Source: Natronoglycomyces albus
GTDB lineage: Bacteria; Actinomycetota; Actinomycetes; Mycobacteriales; Micromonosporaceae
Length of the DNA stretch: 64,000 nucleotides
Direction: 5' to 3'
Assembly: GCF_016925535.1 (NCBI RefSeq)
Contig: NZ_CP070496.1
Location: 1-64,000 of the forward strand
The notes under the pieces were generated by a model. That model was not told the origin of the DNA, did not search any database, and worked only from the letters and a program-made list of their open reading frames with translations. This document shows positions 48,639 through 57,212 of the stretch, piece after piece. Numbering within the stretch: the first letter of the stretch is position 1; every line of letters begins with the position of its first letter. The position numbers and the translations under genes are program-made.

Positions 48639-48902
48639 CTATTTCCACTTCGAGAGGACGATGAGGGCGGCGACCATGGCGGAGAAGCCCACGGCCAGGT
48701 TCCAGTACTGCCACGCGGCGACTGGGTAGGCACCGCCGGAGAGGTAGAACAGCACGAGCCATCCGATGCCGAACGCGATCAGCGAGACTGCCGTGATCGG
48801 TACCCACTGCGGGCTGGGCTCATTGGCATCGCCGGTCGATTGTGAGCGGGCAGTGCCAGTAGCTGAGTAGTTTTTCTTCTTGCGAACTCGTGACTTTGGC
48901 AT
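48639..48902 (-). CDS. crgA: Cell division protein CrgA
   Basis: CrgA is a small actinobacterial membrane protein that helps coordinate septum assembly with FtsZ, FtsI and FtsW. The 87 residues begin with MPKSRVRKKKNYSATG, the family signature. Two membrane helices follow (about 33-52 and 64-83) with the WVPITAVSLIAFGIGWLVLFYLSGGAYPV and WNLAVGFSAMV segments. Its location near the origin between cyclophilin-rhomboid, sortase and pabA genes is the expected actinobacterial neighbourhood. Confidence 0.93.
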   Translation of the reverse strand: MPKSRVRKKKNYSATGTARSQSTGDANEPSPQWVPITAVSLIAFGIGWLVLFYLSGGAYPVAAWQYWNLAVGFSAMVAALIVLSKWK

Positions 48903-49245
48903 CGGTTTACTCCAGTTGAGGGTTCCGTTGGGTCTCGGGGCTGTGTAGAGCCCTTATCAGGTTTTTCTTCTTCCTGTGGTGGCGTGTTGTCGCGCCTGGT
49001 TGCGTTTCGGCCCTTGCCCGTACCCGCTGGGTGTGAACAAGCACCTCCGCCTCCCATGCACTGACAGCCACCATCCTGGCTGCGGGTCAAACCTGATAGG
49101 AGCTCATATGGCGTGAACCCTCTGTCGAGGGACATTGGCATTATCCAGGCTACTGCCTGTAGGTGCGAGTATCGCACATTGGTAGCGGACCCTGAGGCTG
49201 CGATGTGACCGATGCAACGCTTTCGAACGTCGCAGACCTGCGGTT
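48903..49245. other. Spacer between CrgA and response regulator
   Basis: I see no supported gene here. The crgA promoter should lie at the left of these 340 bases; no hairpin terminator for the two-component genes stood out. Confidence 0.4.
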
Positions 49246-49893
49246 TCACTGCCGAAGATGCGCAAGAACGGCCATAACGCGACGATGCTGGTCGCCATTG
49301 TCGGCCCCGAGGTCGAGCTTGGTGAATATGTTGCGGATGTGTTTCTCCACGGCACCGTCACTGATCACCAGTTCGCGACCGATCGTGCGATTTGCCTTCC
49401 CTTCGGCCATGAGGGAAAGGACCTCTCGCTCCCGTGGCGTGAGTCCGGACAAGGGGTCTGTCGTGCTGCGCCGAACCATCAATTGGGAGACCACTTGCGG
49501 ATCGAACACTGTCTGGCCAGCGGCTACTCGGCGCAACGAGGCCATGAAGTCCTCCGCGTCGATGACTCGGTCTTTCAGCAGGTACCCAAAGGCGCCGTGA
49601 CCGTCGGCGAGGAGGTCATCGGCGTAGGAGACCTCGACGTATTGCGACAGGATCAAAATTGGGGTGCCCGCCACCGCCCGCCGTGCTTTGATAGCGGCCC
49701 GGAGCCCTTCGTCAGTGAACGAGGGCGGCATCCGCACGTCCACCACCGACACGTCGGGTCGATGCTCGGCGACAGCCTCGACGTAGGCATCGCCGTCGCC
49801 CACGGTGGCCACGACTTGGCAGTGGAATTCCTCCAGCAGCGCCACTAGTCCTGAGCGGATCAGCACCGCGTCGTCGGCTACCACTACTCGCAT
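49246..49893 (-). CDS. NarL/LuxR-family response regulator
   Basis: The 215-residue regulator has a receiver domain (MRVVVADDAVLIRSG; phospho-acceptor Asp52 in VSVVDVRMP; Lys in GYLLKDR) and a C-terminal LuxR helix-turn-helix (LTPREREVLSLMAEGKANRTIGRELVISDGAVEKHIRNIFTKLDL). It starts at ATG 49893; the frame continues upstream inside the kinase gene. It overlaps the kinase gene end by about ten bases, so the pair is co-translated. The targets are unknown. Confidence 0.93.
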   Translation of the reverse strand: MRVVVADDAVLIRSGLVALLEEFHCQVVATVGDGDAYVEAVAEHRPDVSVVDVRMPPSFTDEGLRAAIKARRAVAGTPILILSQYVEVSYADDLLADGHGAFGYLLKDRVIDAEDFMASLRRVAAGQTVFDPQVVSQLMVRRSTTDPLSGLTPREREVLSLMAEGKANRTIGRELVISDGAVEKHIRNIFTKLDLGADNGDQHRRVMAVLAHLRQ

Positions 49894-51140
49894 GGAATCT
49901 GCGCCACGATGAATGTCGGTCCCCCTTCGGGCGAGGAGATGGTCAGGCTCCCGTCGACGGCCCGCACCCGGTCGGTCAACCCTTGGAGCCCGTGGCCTTT
50001 CCTCACGTGCGCGCCGCCTATCCCATTGTCGCCGACGCACACTTGCAGTTTGCCCGCATTGGTCCGCGTCAGCACCAGTGAGGCTTGCAATGCCTGGGAG
50101 TGCTTCGAAATATTGGTCAGCGCCTCGGCTGCCACAAAGTAGACCGCGTTTTCTATCGGTGCCTCGTAGCGTTCGGCGGGGTCCAATTCGATGTCGACGG
50201 GAACCGTGCTTCGGCTCGCCAGCGCGGAGAGCGCTGCGTTGAGTCCACGGTCGGTCAGGACCGGCGGGGCGATGCCTTGCGATAGGGCTCGCAGCTCGTT
50301 CAAAGTGTCTCGGGTTTCGATAATCGCTTTGTCGAGAGCTTTGTCGGCGTTATCGGGGTCTTGCTTCAGGTTGCGTTTGAGCCGGGACAGCTCCATACCT
50401 AGATAGACCAGACGTTGTTGGGGTCCGTCGTGAATGTCGCGTTCGAGTCGGCGTAGCGCGATGGCCTCTGCCGAGGTGGCGGCGGCGCGAGATTCAGTGA
50501 GCGTCTCCAGGCGTTCTTGCATGGTTCCGAAGGAGGTGAGCAAGACGCGGCTGAGACCGGATTGGAGGATGGCCATTGCGTGAATGAGCCAGGGCAGGGC
50601 CACGGCGAACAGCAGCCCAACGACGAAGTAGAGAGCCGTGGTGATGGCAATGGAGTCACCCAGCCCCAGCCAGAGGGCCGGAATCGTGGGATTGGAGTTG
50701 GGTGACCGGTTCAGAATCCAGCCATATAGGGGGAAGGCCAGGAGGCTGAGAGCGACGCACCACGAAACGATGGTCAGAAATGCTGTGACCAGGGAGAGTG
50801 GGAAGTTGATGACACACCACAGCAGGTTGAGCCAGGATTGTCGGTCGAAGAGCGGGTGCAAAAGGCGGCGGAGTGGACTGGCCGCCTGTGGTGGGCGGGA
50901 GTGGCTCGGGTCGGGAGTCTCTTGGCCAAGAATGGCCCGCATGCTGATAAGGCAGGTCGCGGCGAATCCACGCGCGACCCAGTGGACTCCGACGAAGACC
51001 ACCACCCCCACACCAATGACAAGGGTCAACATTCCGAGGCTGACCCCGCCCATGACGAGGGTGAAAGCGATGACCGCGACGGGGAATGTGGCCAGAAGAT
51101 AGGCGGTTTCCCGTCCGAGTCGGTGAATGATTGGCTTCAT
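49884..51140 (-). CDS. Sensor histidine kinase (NarX/DesK-like, HisKA_3)
   Basis: The 418-residue membrane kinase has four or so helices (residues 15-60, 112-145 and 160-195) and resembles the putative-sensor domain of actinobacterial kinases. The phospho-acceptor is His237 in LERDIHDGPQQRLVYLGMEL, the HisKA_3 signature. A HATPase domain follows, with YFVAAEALTNISKHSQA (N box) and GDNGIGGAHVRKGHGLQGL (G boxes). It pairs with the response regulator immediately downstream. The signal is unknown, probably envelope-related. Confidence 0.93.
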   Translation of the reverse strand: MKPIIHRLGRETAYLLATFPVAVIAFTLVMGGVSLGMLTLVIGVGVVVFVGVHWVARGFAATCLISMRAILGQETPDPSHSRPPQAASPLRRLLHPLFDRQSWLNLLWCVINFPLSLVTAFLTIVSWCVALSLLAFPLYGWILNRSPNSNPTIPALWLGLGDSIAITTALYFVVGLLFAVALPWLIHAMAILQSGLSRVLLTSFGTMQERLETLTESRAAATSAEAIALRRLERDIHDGPQQRLVYLGMELSRLKRNLKQDPDNADKALDKAIIETRDTLNELRALSQGIAPPVLTDRGLNAALSALASRSTVPVDIELDPAERYEAPIENAVYFVAAEALTNISKHSQALQASLVLTRTNAGKLQVCVGDNGIGGAHVRKGHGLQGLTDRVRAVDGSLTISSPEGGPTFIVAQIPCE

Positions 51141-51458
51141 GGTTCCAAATCTAGGTTTGGCGCGGGGCTATATCGATCCTGTACGCAAGTGTCTTGCTGG
51201 TGGGGTCTGCCTTACCTTATGCCCATCTGTGGGGGCTATGGTCCGCCTCGACCGCTCCAAGACGTGAGTTAATGCCTGGACGCGGTGGGTTTTGGCTTCC
51301 GCCTTGTCATTTGGGAAGGGGAGGCTATCGTCGAGGGGAACCGGGGTTGCGGGCCCAGTCGGCCGAATAGATGTAAATTCCTCCACTTTCGTCCGCCACC
51401 TGAGGTCGGGTTCAGACGTTAAACTTGAAAGGACGTTCAATTCGCTTGAGGGGCGGGC
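51141..51458. other. Divergent spacer, histidine kinase / sortase
   Basis: The 318 bases between divergent genes hold no supported frame. They should contain both promoters. I see no clear operator. Confidence 0.35.
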
Positions 51459-53300
51459 ATGAGCAACTACCCACGTGAGGGCGAGGCGTACCAGCGGCCG
51501 TCGCCAAGAGCGCGTAACGTATCGCGCACAGGGGTAGACCAGCCTTTTCCGGCCAACGAGGGCGAGCGGTCTGACCACAACGCCGCCGCCCCCTTCAGCT
51601 TCCGCACCGGAGATTCGGGCAGCCTTCCCGCCTCAGGGTCGGTATACGCGCAAGCTCAGACTCCTGCGCCTTCGGCCCCGCGCTCGTGGGACGACAGCCC
51701 CGACGCCGGGTCGTTCACCCCCGAGGCCGCCGCTGGCCGCCCATCCCCCCATCGAAGCGCACCCGATTCGGCTAGGGGCACAACGGCATTGCCGTCTCCT
51801 CCCGCCGACCCATATGGCAGCGACCCTTGGGCCACCTCCCCGGTGGCTGGAGCGCGGACAGGCCACAACCGGTTTGACAGTGCCTTGGCGGGCCAGGCCG
51901 ATGCTGGCCCCTCACCACGTACAGACTCCGTCGCGGGCGCTTCCGGTGCCAGTGCCTACACGTCCCAAGCCGCTTCGTCACCTGGCTCCACCGCTGGCTC
52001 GGCTGCCCCAGTAACCCCAGCGGCACCCTCCGCCTTCGCCTCCCCCCCGAGTGCGAACCCCAAGGCCGCGTATCCGGTGTCATCCCCCGCCGTACCGCCA
52101 ACCTCCCGGCCGCCCTCGGTGGGCCCCGCCATCGCGAAAGCGCCGACCAATCGAAGCACTAGCGTCAGTTCGGCCCGGGCCAGCGTGGGGCCGGTGGACG
52201 AGGCACCCCCGACTTCTCAGCCGCGCCCTCATCAGTTCGACCAGTTCAGCCCATCCCCCACCCGAGCTCAACAGGACGACCGCCACCCGAGGCCTTCGTT
52301 GGCCACACCCGATGTTGGTGGGTCCGCCCCCGCCGCCGACACCCTCCGCCTCCAGATCAGCCCTCCGAACCCGACCCCCTCGGAGTCCGCCTTCGCGCCT
52401 GGAGCGACCACGCCTAGCCCAGCTGAGCCTTCCCCGTCGACTGACTCAGAGAAGGACCGGTCCCCGGCCAGCCTGATCCCCGGCCCCGATGAGACCGCCA
52501 TCCTCCCGCAGATCCCCGCCGACCCGTCCCCGGCCCCAGAGGGAGCCGACAAGGAATCTCGCCGCAAGCAATCGGTCAAACGACATCGCGATCACACTGG
52601 CCCCGCCGACGTGGTCCGCAAGGTCGTGCGCGGAGCCGGTGAAATCCTGGTGACCTTCGGCGTGATCGTGATGCTGTTCGCCGCCTATGAGATTTGGGGC
52701 GTGAGCGCGCAGATCAACTCCGCCCGCGACGAGGCCAGTGCCACGCTCGATGACCTGTGGGCCGAGCCGATTCCCGAGGAGGAGGACGGGGCGGCCCTCG
52801 TCCCGGAGATGGGCGACGCGTTTGCCCGCATGTGGGCACCGGATATTCGTTCTGAGCCGTGGGTGCTGGTCGAGGGAACTGATCTGGCCGATATCGAATG
52901 GGCTCCAGGGCGCTGGCGGGATGGGGCCTATCCGGGTGAGCAGGGCAATATGACGCTTGCCGGGCATAATGTTCCCGCGATTTTCCAGCGCATTCGCGAT
53001 TTGCAGCCGGGCGACAAGGTCGTGGTGGAGACGCGAGACAATTTCTTTGTCTATGAGGTGCGGTTCGACCATGTTGTGGAGGACACGGCGATGGAGATTG
53101 TCGCGCCGGTTCCGCCTAGGCCCGACGGGAGCGCGGGTGGGCCCGGAGTGGAGCCGGGCGATGAGGACTATTGGCTGACGTTGTTCACGTGTGACCCGCT
53201 GTGGGATAACACCCACCGGTATGTGGTGACCGCGCAGCTGACTGACACTTTGGAGCGGGGAGAGGAGATGCCCGAGGCGGCGATTCAACCCAATCGTTGA
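51459..53300 (+). CDS. Class E sortase with very long disordered N-terminus
   Basis: Sortases are membrane transpeptidases that attach surface proteins to the cell wall. The 613-residue protein has about 370 residues of Pro/Ser/Ala-rich cytoplasmic sequence, a basic patch (RRKQSVKRHRDHTG), one membrane helix (about 397-416) and an extracellular sortase domain (about 440-600). The catalytic residues are His503 (LAGHNVPAIF), Cys578 (LTLFTCDPLW) and Arg587 (NTHRYVV). The position beside pabA/trpG is the conserved locus of actinobacterial class E sortase. The disordered tail is far longer than usual for the family. Confidence 0.92.
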   Translation: MSNYPREGEAYQRPSPRARNVSRTGVDQPFPANEGERSDHNAAAPFSFRTGDSGSLPASGSVYAQAQTPAPSAPRSWDDSPDAGSFTPEAAAGRPSPHRSAPDSARGTTALPSPPADPYGSDPWATSPVAGARTGHNRFDSALAGQADAGPSPRTDSVAGASGASAYTSQAASSPGSTAGSAAPVTPAAPSAFASPPSANPKAAYPVSSPAVPPTSRPPSVGPAIAKAPTNRSTSVSSARASVGPVDEAPPTSQPRPHQFDQFSPSPTRAQQDDRHPRPSLATPDVGGSAPAADTLRLQISPPNPTPSESAFAPGATTPSPAEPSPSTDSEKDRSPASLIPGPDETAILPQIPADPSPAPEGADKESRRKQSVKRHRDHTGPADVVRKVVRGAGEILVTFGVIVMLFAAYEIWGVSAQINSARDEASATLDDLWAEPIPEEEDGAALVPEMGDAFARMWAPDIRSEPWVLVEGTDLADIEWAPGRWRDGAYPGEQGNMTLAGHNVPAIFQRIRDLQPGDKVVVETRDNFFVYEVRFDHVVEDTAMEIVAPVPPRPDGSAGGPGVEPGDEDYWLTLFTCDPLWDNTHRYVVTAQLTDTLERGEEMPEAAIQPNR

Positions 53301-53357
53301 GCCGCAGCGGCGTTTGTGACCCGTTTGTGAAACCCGAATCGACAGGACTGGATACGC

Positions 53358-53669
53358 ATGTATAGCTGGATCTGGCGCAAGTTGCCGGGCAATGTGTGGG
53401 CCAAGACTGGGCAGTCGTTGACGTTGCTCGGTCTGACGCTGGCGTTGCTGTGGTTTGTGGCTTTTCCGGCTGTGCGGCCCATGTTGCCGTGGGTGGATGT
53501 CGATTTGGGTGATAACGACTTTGGGCCAGCTCCCACGACGTCGCAGGATGTCGATGGGGAGGAGGACGGGCAGTTGCCCGATGGGGTCACGGGCCCCAAT
53601 CCCAGCTTTGACCCGGAAGACTATGAGACTGCCGAGGCACCTGATGGCGAGGGCGAGGGTGGCGGATGA
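53358..53669 (+). CDS. Small membrane protein of the sortase E-pabA locus
   Basis: The 103-residue protein has one or two hydrophobic segments (about 10-40: WAKTGQSLTLLGLTLALLWFVAFPAV) and a strongly acidic, Pro/Gly-rich C-terminus. Its ATG lies 57 bases after the sortase stop. Its stop overlaps the pabA start (ATGA). Small membrane proteins of this type occur between sortase E and pabA in actinobacteria, and their function is unknown. Confidence 0.85.
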   Translation: MYSWIWRKLPGNVWAKTGQSLTLLGLTLALLWFVAFPAVRPMLPWVDVDLGDNDFGPAPTTSQDVDGEEDGQLPDGVTGPNPSFDPEDYETAEAPDGEGEGGG

Positions 53670-54265
53670 GCCGCATCTTGGTGGCGGACTGTCGCGATTC
53701 TTTCGTGCATACGATCGTTGGCTATTTGCGCGCTGAGGGGGCTCAGGTGTGGGTGCGGCCCAGCGAGACGCTCACGATCGATGAGGCGGTGAGCATTGAT
53801 CCGGATGGGGTGTTGCTTTCCCCTGGTCCGGGTTTGCCCGAGGAGGCCAAGATCTGCCATCAGCTGCTCGATCACTTTGCCGGCGCGGTGTCGATGCTGG
53901 GTGTGTGTTTGGGGCATCAGGTGATCGCCTCGTATTGGGGTGGGGAGGTGGTGCGGGCTGAGCAACTGCGTCACGGTGAGACTTCTGAGGTCACGCACGA
54001 CCGCTGTGGGGTGTTCGCGGGCCTGTCGCAGCCATTCACGGCGACGCGGTATCACTCGTTGAGCGTTGATCCGGCGACTGTGCCGGATTGTTTGGCGGTG
54101 ACGGCCACGACTGAGGATGGTGTCGTGATGGGTTTGCGGCATCGTCAGTTGGATGTGGAGGGTGTGCAGTTCCACCCGGAGGCGATTTTGACCGAGCATG
54201 GCCGTGACCTGCTGCGTAATTGGCTTCGTCGCTGTGAGCCGCCTGCTGAGGCCCGCCGCGCTTAG
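53666..54265 (+). CDS. Aminodeoxychorismate / anthranilate synthase component II
   Basis: The 199-residue class-I glutamine amidotransferase supplies ammonia for chorismate amination in folate (PabA) or tryptophan (TrpG) synthesis; many actinobacteria use one subunit for both. The triad is Cys81 (MLGVCLGHQVIASYWGG), with His and Glu in VQFHPEAILTEHG. The oxyanion motif is LLSPGPGLPEEA. The start overlaps the preceding gene (ATGA), so translation is coupled. Confidence 0.93.
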   Translation: MSRILVADCRDSFVHTIVGYLRAEGAQVWVRPSETLTIDEAVSIDPDGVLLSPGPGLPEEAKICHQLLDHFAGAVSMLGVCLGHQVIASYWGGEVVRAEQLRHGETSEVTHDRCGVFAGLSQPFTATRYHSLSVDPATVPDCLAVTATTEDGVVMGLRHRQLDVEGVQFHPEAILTEHGRDLLRNWLRRCEPPAEARRA

Positions 54266-54382
54266 ACGCCGCTGGCTGGGCGCGGTGGTGAACTTGGCCC
54301 TAGGTGCGCGGGGGCTGGGGCCGATAGGGGAATATAGGGAGCCAACCGATCAGTCGACCGTCACGCAGGGGGTAGGACGTAG

Positions 54383-54862
54383 ATGGTGAAGGCCAACGAC
54401 CCAACCACGCCGGAGGCCCCGTCGCGGAAGCGCGGGAATTTGTTGTTCGCTGCTGTGTTGATGGTGATATCCGGTGCGTGGCAGTTGTTTGTCGGTTATG
54501 CGGTGATTACTGGGGACACTTATTTGTTCGCCGGTGAGCAGTATTGGTACCGGGTCGACAACGCGGCGTGGGGCTGGGTGAATGTCCTGCTCGGGTTGAC
54601 GGTGATCATGTTGGGCTATCTCTTGTTCAAGGGGTCGATGTTCGCCCGCATCGTCACGATCTTGATCGTGATGATTTCGGCCATCAATCAGTTTTTTCTC
54701 GCGCCGCAGTATCCGCTGTGGTCGACCTTGATCATTGTGGTAAATATCGTGGTGTTGTGGGCCGTGCTGACCTCGGAGGGTTTCTTGGCCGCCGGTGAGG
54801 GGCGCACCCGGGCGGGACGGCGGCGTTCTGGCCGGACAGGTCACCACCACGCCGCGGAGTAA
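54383..54862 (+). CDS. DUF7144-type four-helix membrane protein
   Basis: The 159-residue protein has four membrane helices (about 19-40, 60-80, 86-105, 112-132) with GAWQLFVGYAVITGDTYLF, WGWVNVLLGLTVIMLGYLLFKG, and a basic C-terminal tail. Actinobacterial DUF7144 proteins share this layout; their role is unknown. GGGGGTAGG lies upstream of the ATG at 54383. It stands downstream of pabA after a 117-base gap. Confidence 0.82.
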   Translation: MVKANDPTTPEAPSRKRGNLLFAAVLMVISGAWQLFVGYAVITGDTYLFAGEQYWYRVDNAAWGWVNVLLGLTVIMLGYLLFKGSMFARIVTILIVMISAINQFFLAPQYPLWSTLIIVVNIVVLWAVLTSEGFLAAGEGRTRAGRRRSGRTGHHHAAE

Positions 54863-55071
54863 TGCGGCGGGCAGTGCGTGGGCCCAACTGGCGCTGTGTG
54901 GATGTTTTGGGTCGGGTTCGTTCTGGTGAAGCGGTAGGCCCGACTGTGACGGTGGGGTGTGCTGGGTTGCTGGATCGCGGTGGTGGTTGATCTTTCGTCG
55001 GGTATTCGACACAGCGAAGTCTCCGGAGTGTCGGACACAAGCCCGTCGCTGTGAAGCGTTAGGTTACGGCC

Positions 55072-55314
55072 ATGAACGACCACATGAATACGTCCACCAA
55101 CGTCTCGGATGAAGCCGAAGAGTGGGGTGACGTCTCCCCTGCTGGCTGTGGAACCGAAGCTCCGATCGCGAATCGTGGCAGCGTGGGAAGTGTTGAGAAC
55201 TGGCTGGTGCTCAATGCGGCTGACCAGATTGTCGAAGTGGGGCAACTGCTGCGGCAGCAGGTTCGGACTTTGGACTACGTGACACCGGATCTCTTGACCG
55301 ATGGTCGCACGTAA
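55072..55314 (+). CDS. Possible small hypothetical protein, 80 residues
   Basis: I recognise no family. The frame begins MNDHMNTSTNVSDEAEEWGDVSP and ends with a helix-like stretch VENWLVLNAADQIVEVGQLLRQQVRTLDYVTPDLL, which looks protein-like and is more plausible than the antisense frame. No good ribosome binding site is visible. A terminator lies 190 bases downstream. Treat as tentative. Confidence 0.35.
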   Translation: MNDHMNTSTNVSDEAEEWGDVSPAGCGTEAPIANRGSVGSVENWLVLNAADQIVEVGQLLRQQVRTLDYVTPDLLTDGRT

Positions 55315-55501
55315 CCCTATGGGGCGCAATGGATGTGCGATTTTCCTGTTCACTTAGAAGCCAGTTGCGACATACGCATGAAGAATACTCAGGATTCATC
55401 CGAACGGTTTGCCCCTCCTAGCCATTTGGGCTAGTGCGACCTCGGAAGTTTGCAGTAATGTGAACCACAACGCGAGAGATGCAACACTTTCCGCGTGGGT
55501 G

Positions 55502-55570
55502 GCCGCCTCGGCAAAAGGGCACTCAACGGGCACTGAGCAACACCGACAGATTCGCCGAGGCGGCTTTTTT
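55502..55570 (+). terminator. Intrinsic terminator with T6 tract
   Basis: GCCGCCTCGGC (55502-55512) pairs perfectly with GCCGAGGCGGC (55554-55564) and is followed by TTTTTT. The 41-nt intervening region repeats GGGCACT twice. It could end the weak 80-codon gene or an unannotated RNA. Confidence 0.8.
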
Positions 55571-55731
55571 CATGCCTGAAACAAGTTCCTCTCTCTGAGC
55601 GCCACTAACTTCGGCGCGGACTCCCCGATTCGCGACCGCGCCCCTGCTGCGAACGGGTTCTTTCTCGGCGAGCCCCGCCACAACTGAAATACCGCCTGTG
55701 CAGCGTCAGTGTCAGTTGCTACCGTCAAAAG

Positions 55732-56598
55732 GTGGAAAGTTTCGAACAACCCGGTGACGACAATGTGGGCCCGGTCCGCGCGCCTATGCACCCAGCCTGG
55801 ATTCGCTGGTTGCCATGCAGTGTAGAGCTATTTCGGGTGGTCCCGAGCCTCGATCCGTTTCCAACGACGTGGTGGGATGAGCTATCCCCCGAAGATGGCA
55901 CCCGAATTTGGGATGAGCCCGTCTGGTGCGACCCAGGCGACGTGGACGACTGGATCGCCGAGGCGCAGGAGAACATGCCCGGCACTTCCCGCGAGGTGGC
56001 CGAAAAAGAGGCTCGCGATGAGTACGACCACACGACTCAAGAACGCTCCGAGCGCATCGAGCGGTTTACAACCGCTTGTCGGCGCGCCGAAGTACCGGTT
56101 CCGCACACCGTGCGGCAACTGCTGCAATTCCTGATCAATATTGAGCTATACCGCGAGTTCACCGGCCCTGACGGCGAGCAATGGCTGGCACCGCAGCTGA
56201 CCCGTAACCCGCTGGACGTGCTGGCGTTCGACCAGTCGGAAGCCTTGGAGGAGAGCGCGGACCAGCGCTCCGACTACGAGGAACTGACGACTATCGCCAT
56301 TCGCAACCTGATTGGGGACGCCCCGCACTCGCATGGGTTGTCCGCAGATGTGACGCTCGACGATGAGCAGCCCGACGTCAGTGGGGCCGTCAACCTGCAC
56401 GCTTTGGCCGAGGTGGCCGATGTCCCGGCTCCGGTCATCCGCGGAATGCTCCTGGAATTGGCCGCCAAGGGCGATATCTCGACAGAGGACACCGACCTGG
56501 AAACGGTCAAGATCGACGAGTCGTTCGAGCTGTCGGCGTCGGTGAAACTGCTGGCCGCCTACACCAACGATGAGCTACTGCCACCTGAGCACAGCTAA
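55732..56598 (+). CDS. Hypothetical acidic protein, 288 residues
   Basis: I do not recognise the family with confidence; similar lengths occur among uncharacterised streptomycete proteins. The soluble protein opens with WIRWLPCSVELFRVVPSLDPFPTTWWDELSPEDGTRIWDEPVW, has an acidic helical middle (EAQENMPGTSREVAEKEARDEYDHTTQERSERIERFTT), and a C-terminal segment LHALAEVADVPAPVIRGMLLELAAKGDI that looks like a winged-helix fold. That segment may bind DNA or a partner; this is inference. GTG at 55732 is the likely start. It stands alone. Confidence 0.8.
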   Translation: MESFEQPGDDNVGPVRAPMHPAWIRWLPCSVELFRVVPSLDPFPTTWWDELSPEDGTRIWDEPVWCDPGDVDDWIAEAQENMPGTSREVAEKEARDEYDHTTQERSERIERFTTACRRAEVPVPHTVRQLLQFLINIELYREFTGPDGEQWLAPQLTRNPLDVLAFDQSEALEESADQRSDYEELTTIAIRNLIGDAPHSHGLSADVTLDDEQPDVSGAVNLHALAEVADVPAPVIRGMLLELAAKGDISTEDTDLETVKIDESFELSASVKLLAAYTNDELLPPEHS

Positions 56599-56690
56599 AG
56601 TCCCAGTCCAGTAGGGAACAGTGTGTTCCCCGAATGAGAACCGGTGCGTCATTGACCCCGTCGTGGTGTGAATTGGCGTGTGCCGGGCCA

Positions 56691-56718
56691 GTGGCGACAC
56701 CCGGCCGGGTGTCGCCAC
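56691..56718 (+). terminator. 28-bp perfect palindrome after the 288-residue gene
   Basis: Bases 56691-56718 form a continuous palindrome, GTGGCGACACCCGG followed by its complement. A smaller 7-bp hairpin (56614-56630) sits nearer the stop. No T-tract follows the large stem. The 490 bases from here to pstS contain no supported gene. Confidence 0.65.
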
Positions 56719-57037
56719 GACTTCGCTTCAGGTTCGCGCACAGGCTTCGGGCTGGATCTCCTCCCCACGCGTGAGCGTGGGCACCGGCCTGGATCTGGCC
56801 TGGCGGGCCCAGCTTGGTTCATCTTCGTCCGCGACGCCCGCCGATTGGCCGCCCCATGGGGTTTACCTGCGCTTCACTGTGGCCCGCGTCGCGGATCTTT
56901 CCGATGTCTGGCTTTGAATATGGAGCGCCGCCAGTCACTCTCACATTCGGACAAAGTGATACACATCGATAGCTAACGGTGTGTTCGCCGTCTCTTTAGT
57001 CATATGTGTCGACAATTCGACACCACTACCTGGCCTT

Positions 57038-57059
57038 GTTCACCTTGTGTTCACTTTCG
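57038..57059 (+). promoter_or_regulatory. PHO box (PhoP binding repeats) upstream of pstS
   Basis: Two 11-nt direct repeats, GTTCACC-TTGT (57038-57048) and GTTCACT-TTCG (57049-57059), match the actinobacterial PHO-box unit of seven conserved bases plus four spacers. They lie 154 bases before pstS. PhoP bound here under phosphate limitation would activate pstSCAB. Confidence 0.88.
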
Positions 57060-57212
57060 TGACGCCTCATGTGCACTTCTTTCATCTCCAATGAAACTGC
57101 ACGCAACATCAACTTTGCGTGCCAGCCAACAGCTGTTGAACCAACCGGTTCGACTCGTACTTGGCCAGACCCACGGCAATGCAACCCATCGCCTCATGTT
57201 GGAGACGTAAGA

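Larger units (their letters stand above)
54863..55731. other. Region between membrane protein and unknown 288-residue protein
   Basis: This 870-base stretch holds one weak 80-codon frame (55072-55314) and a well-formed terminator at 55502-55570. The 200 bases before that terminator show no gene and may be transcribed as an untranslated RNA. Confidence 0.45.
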
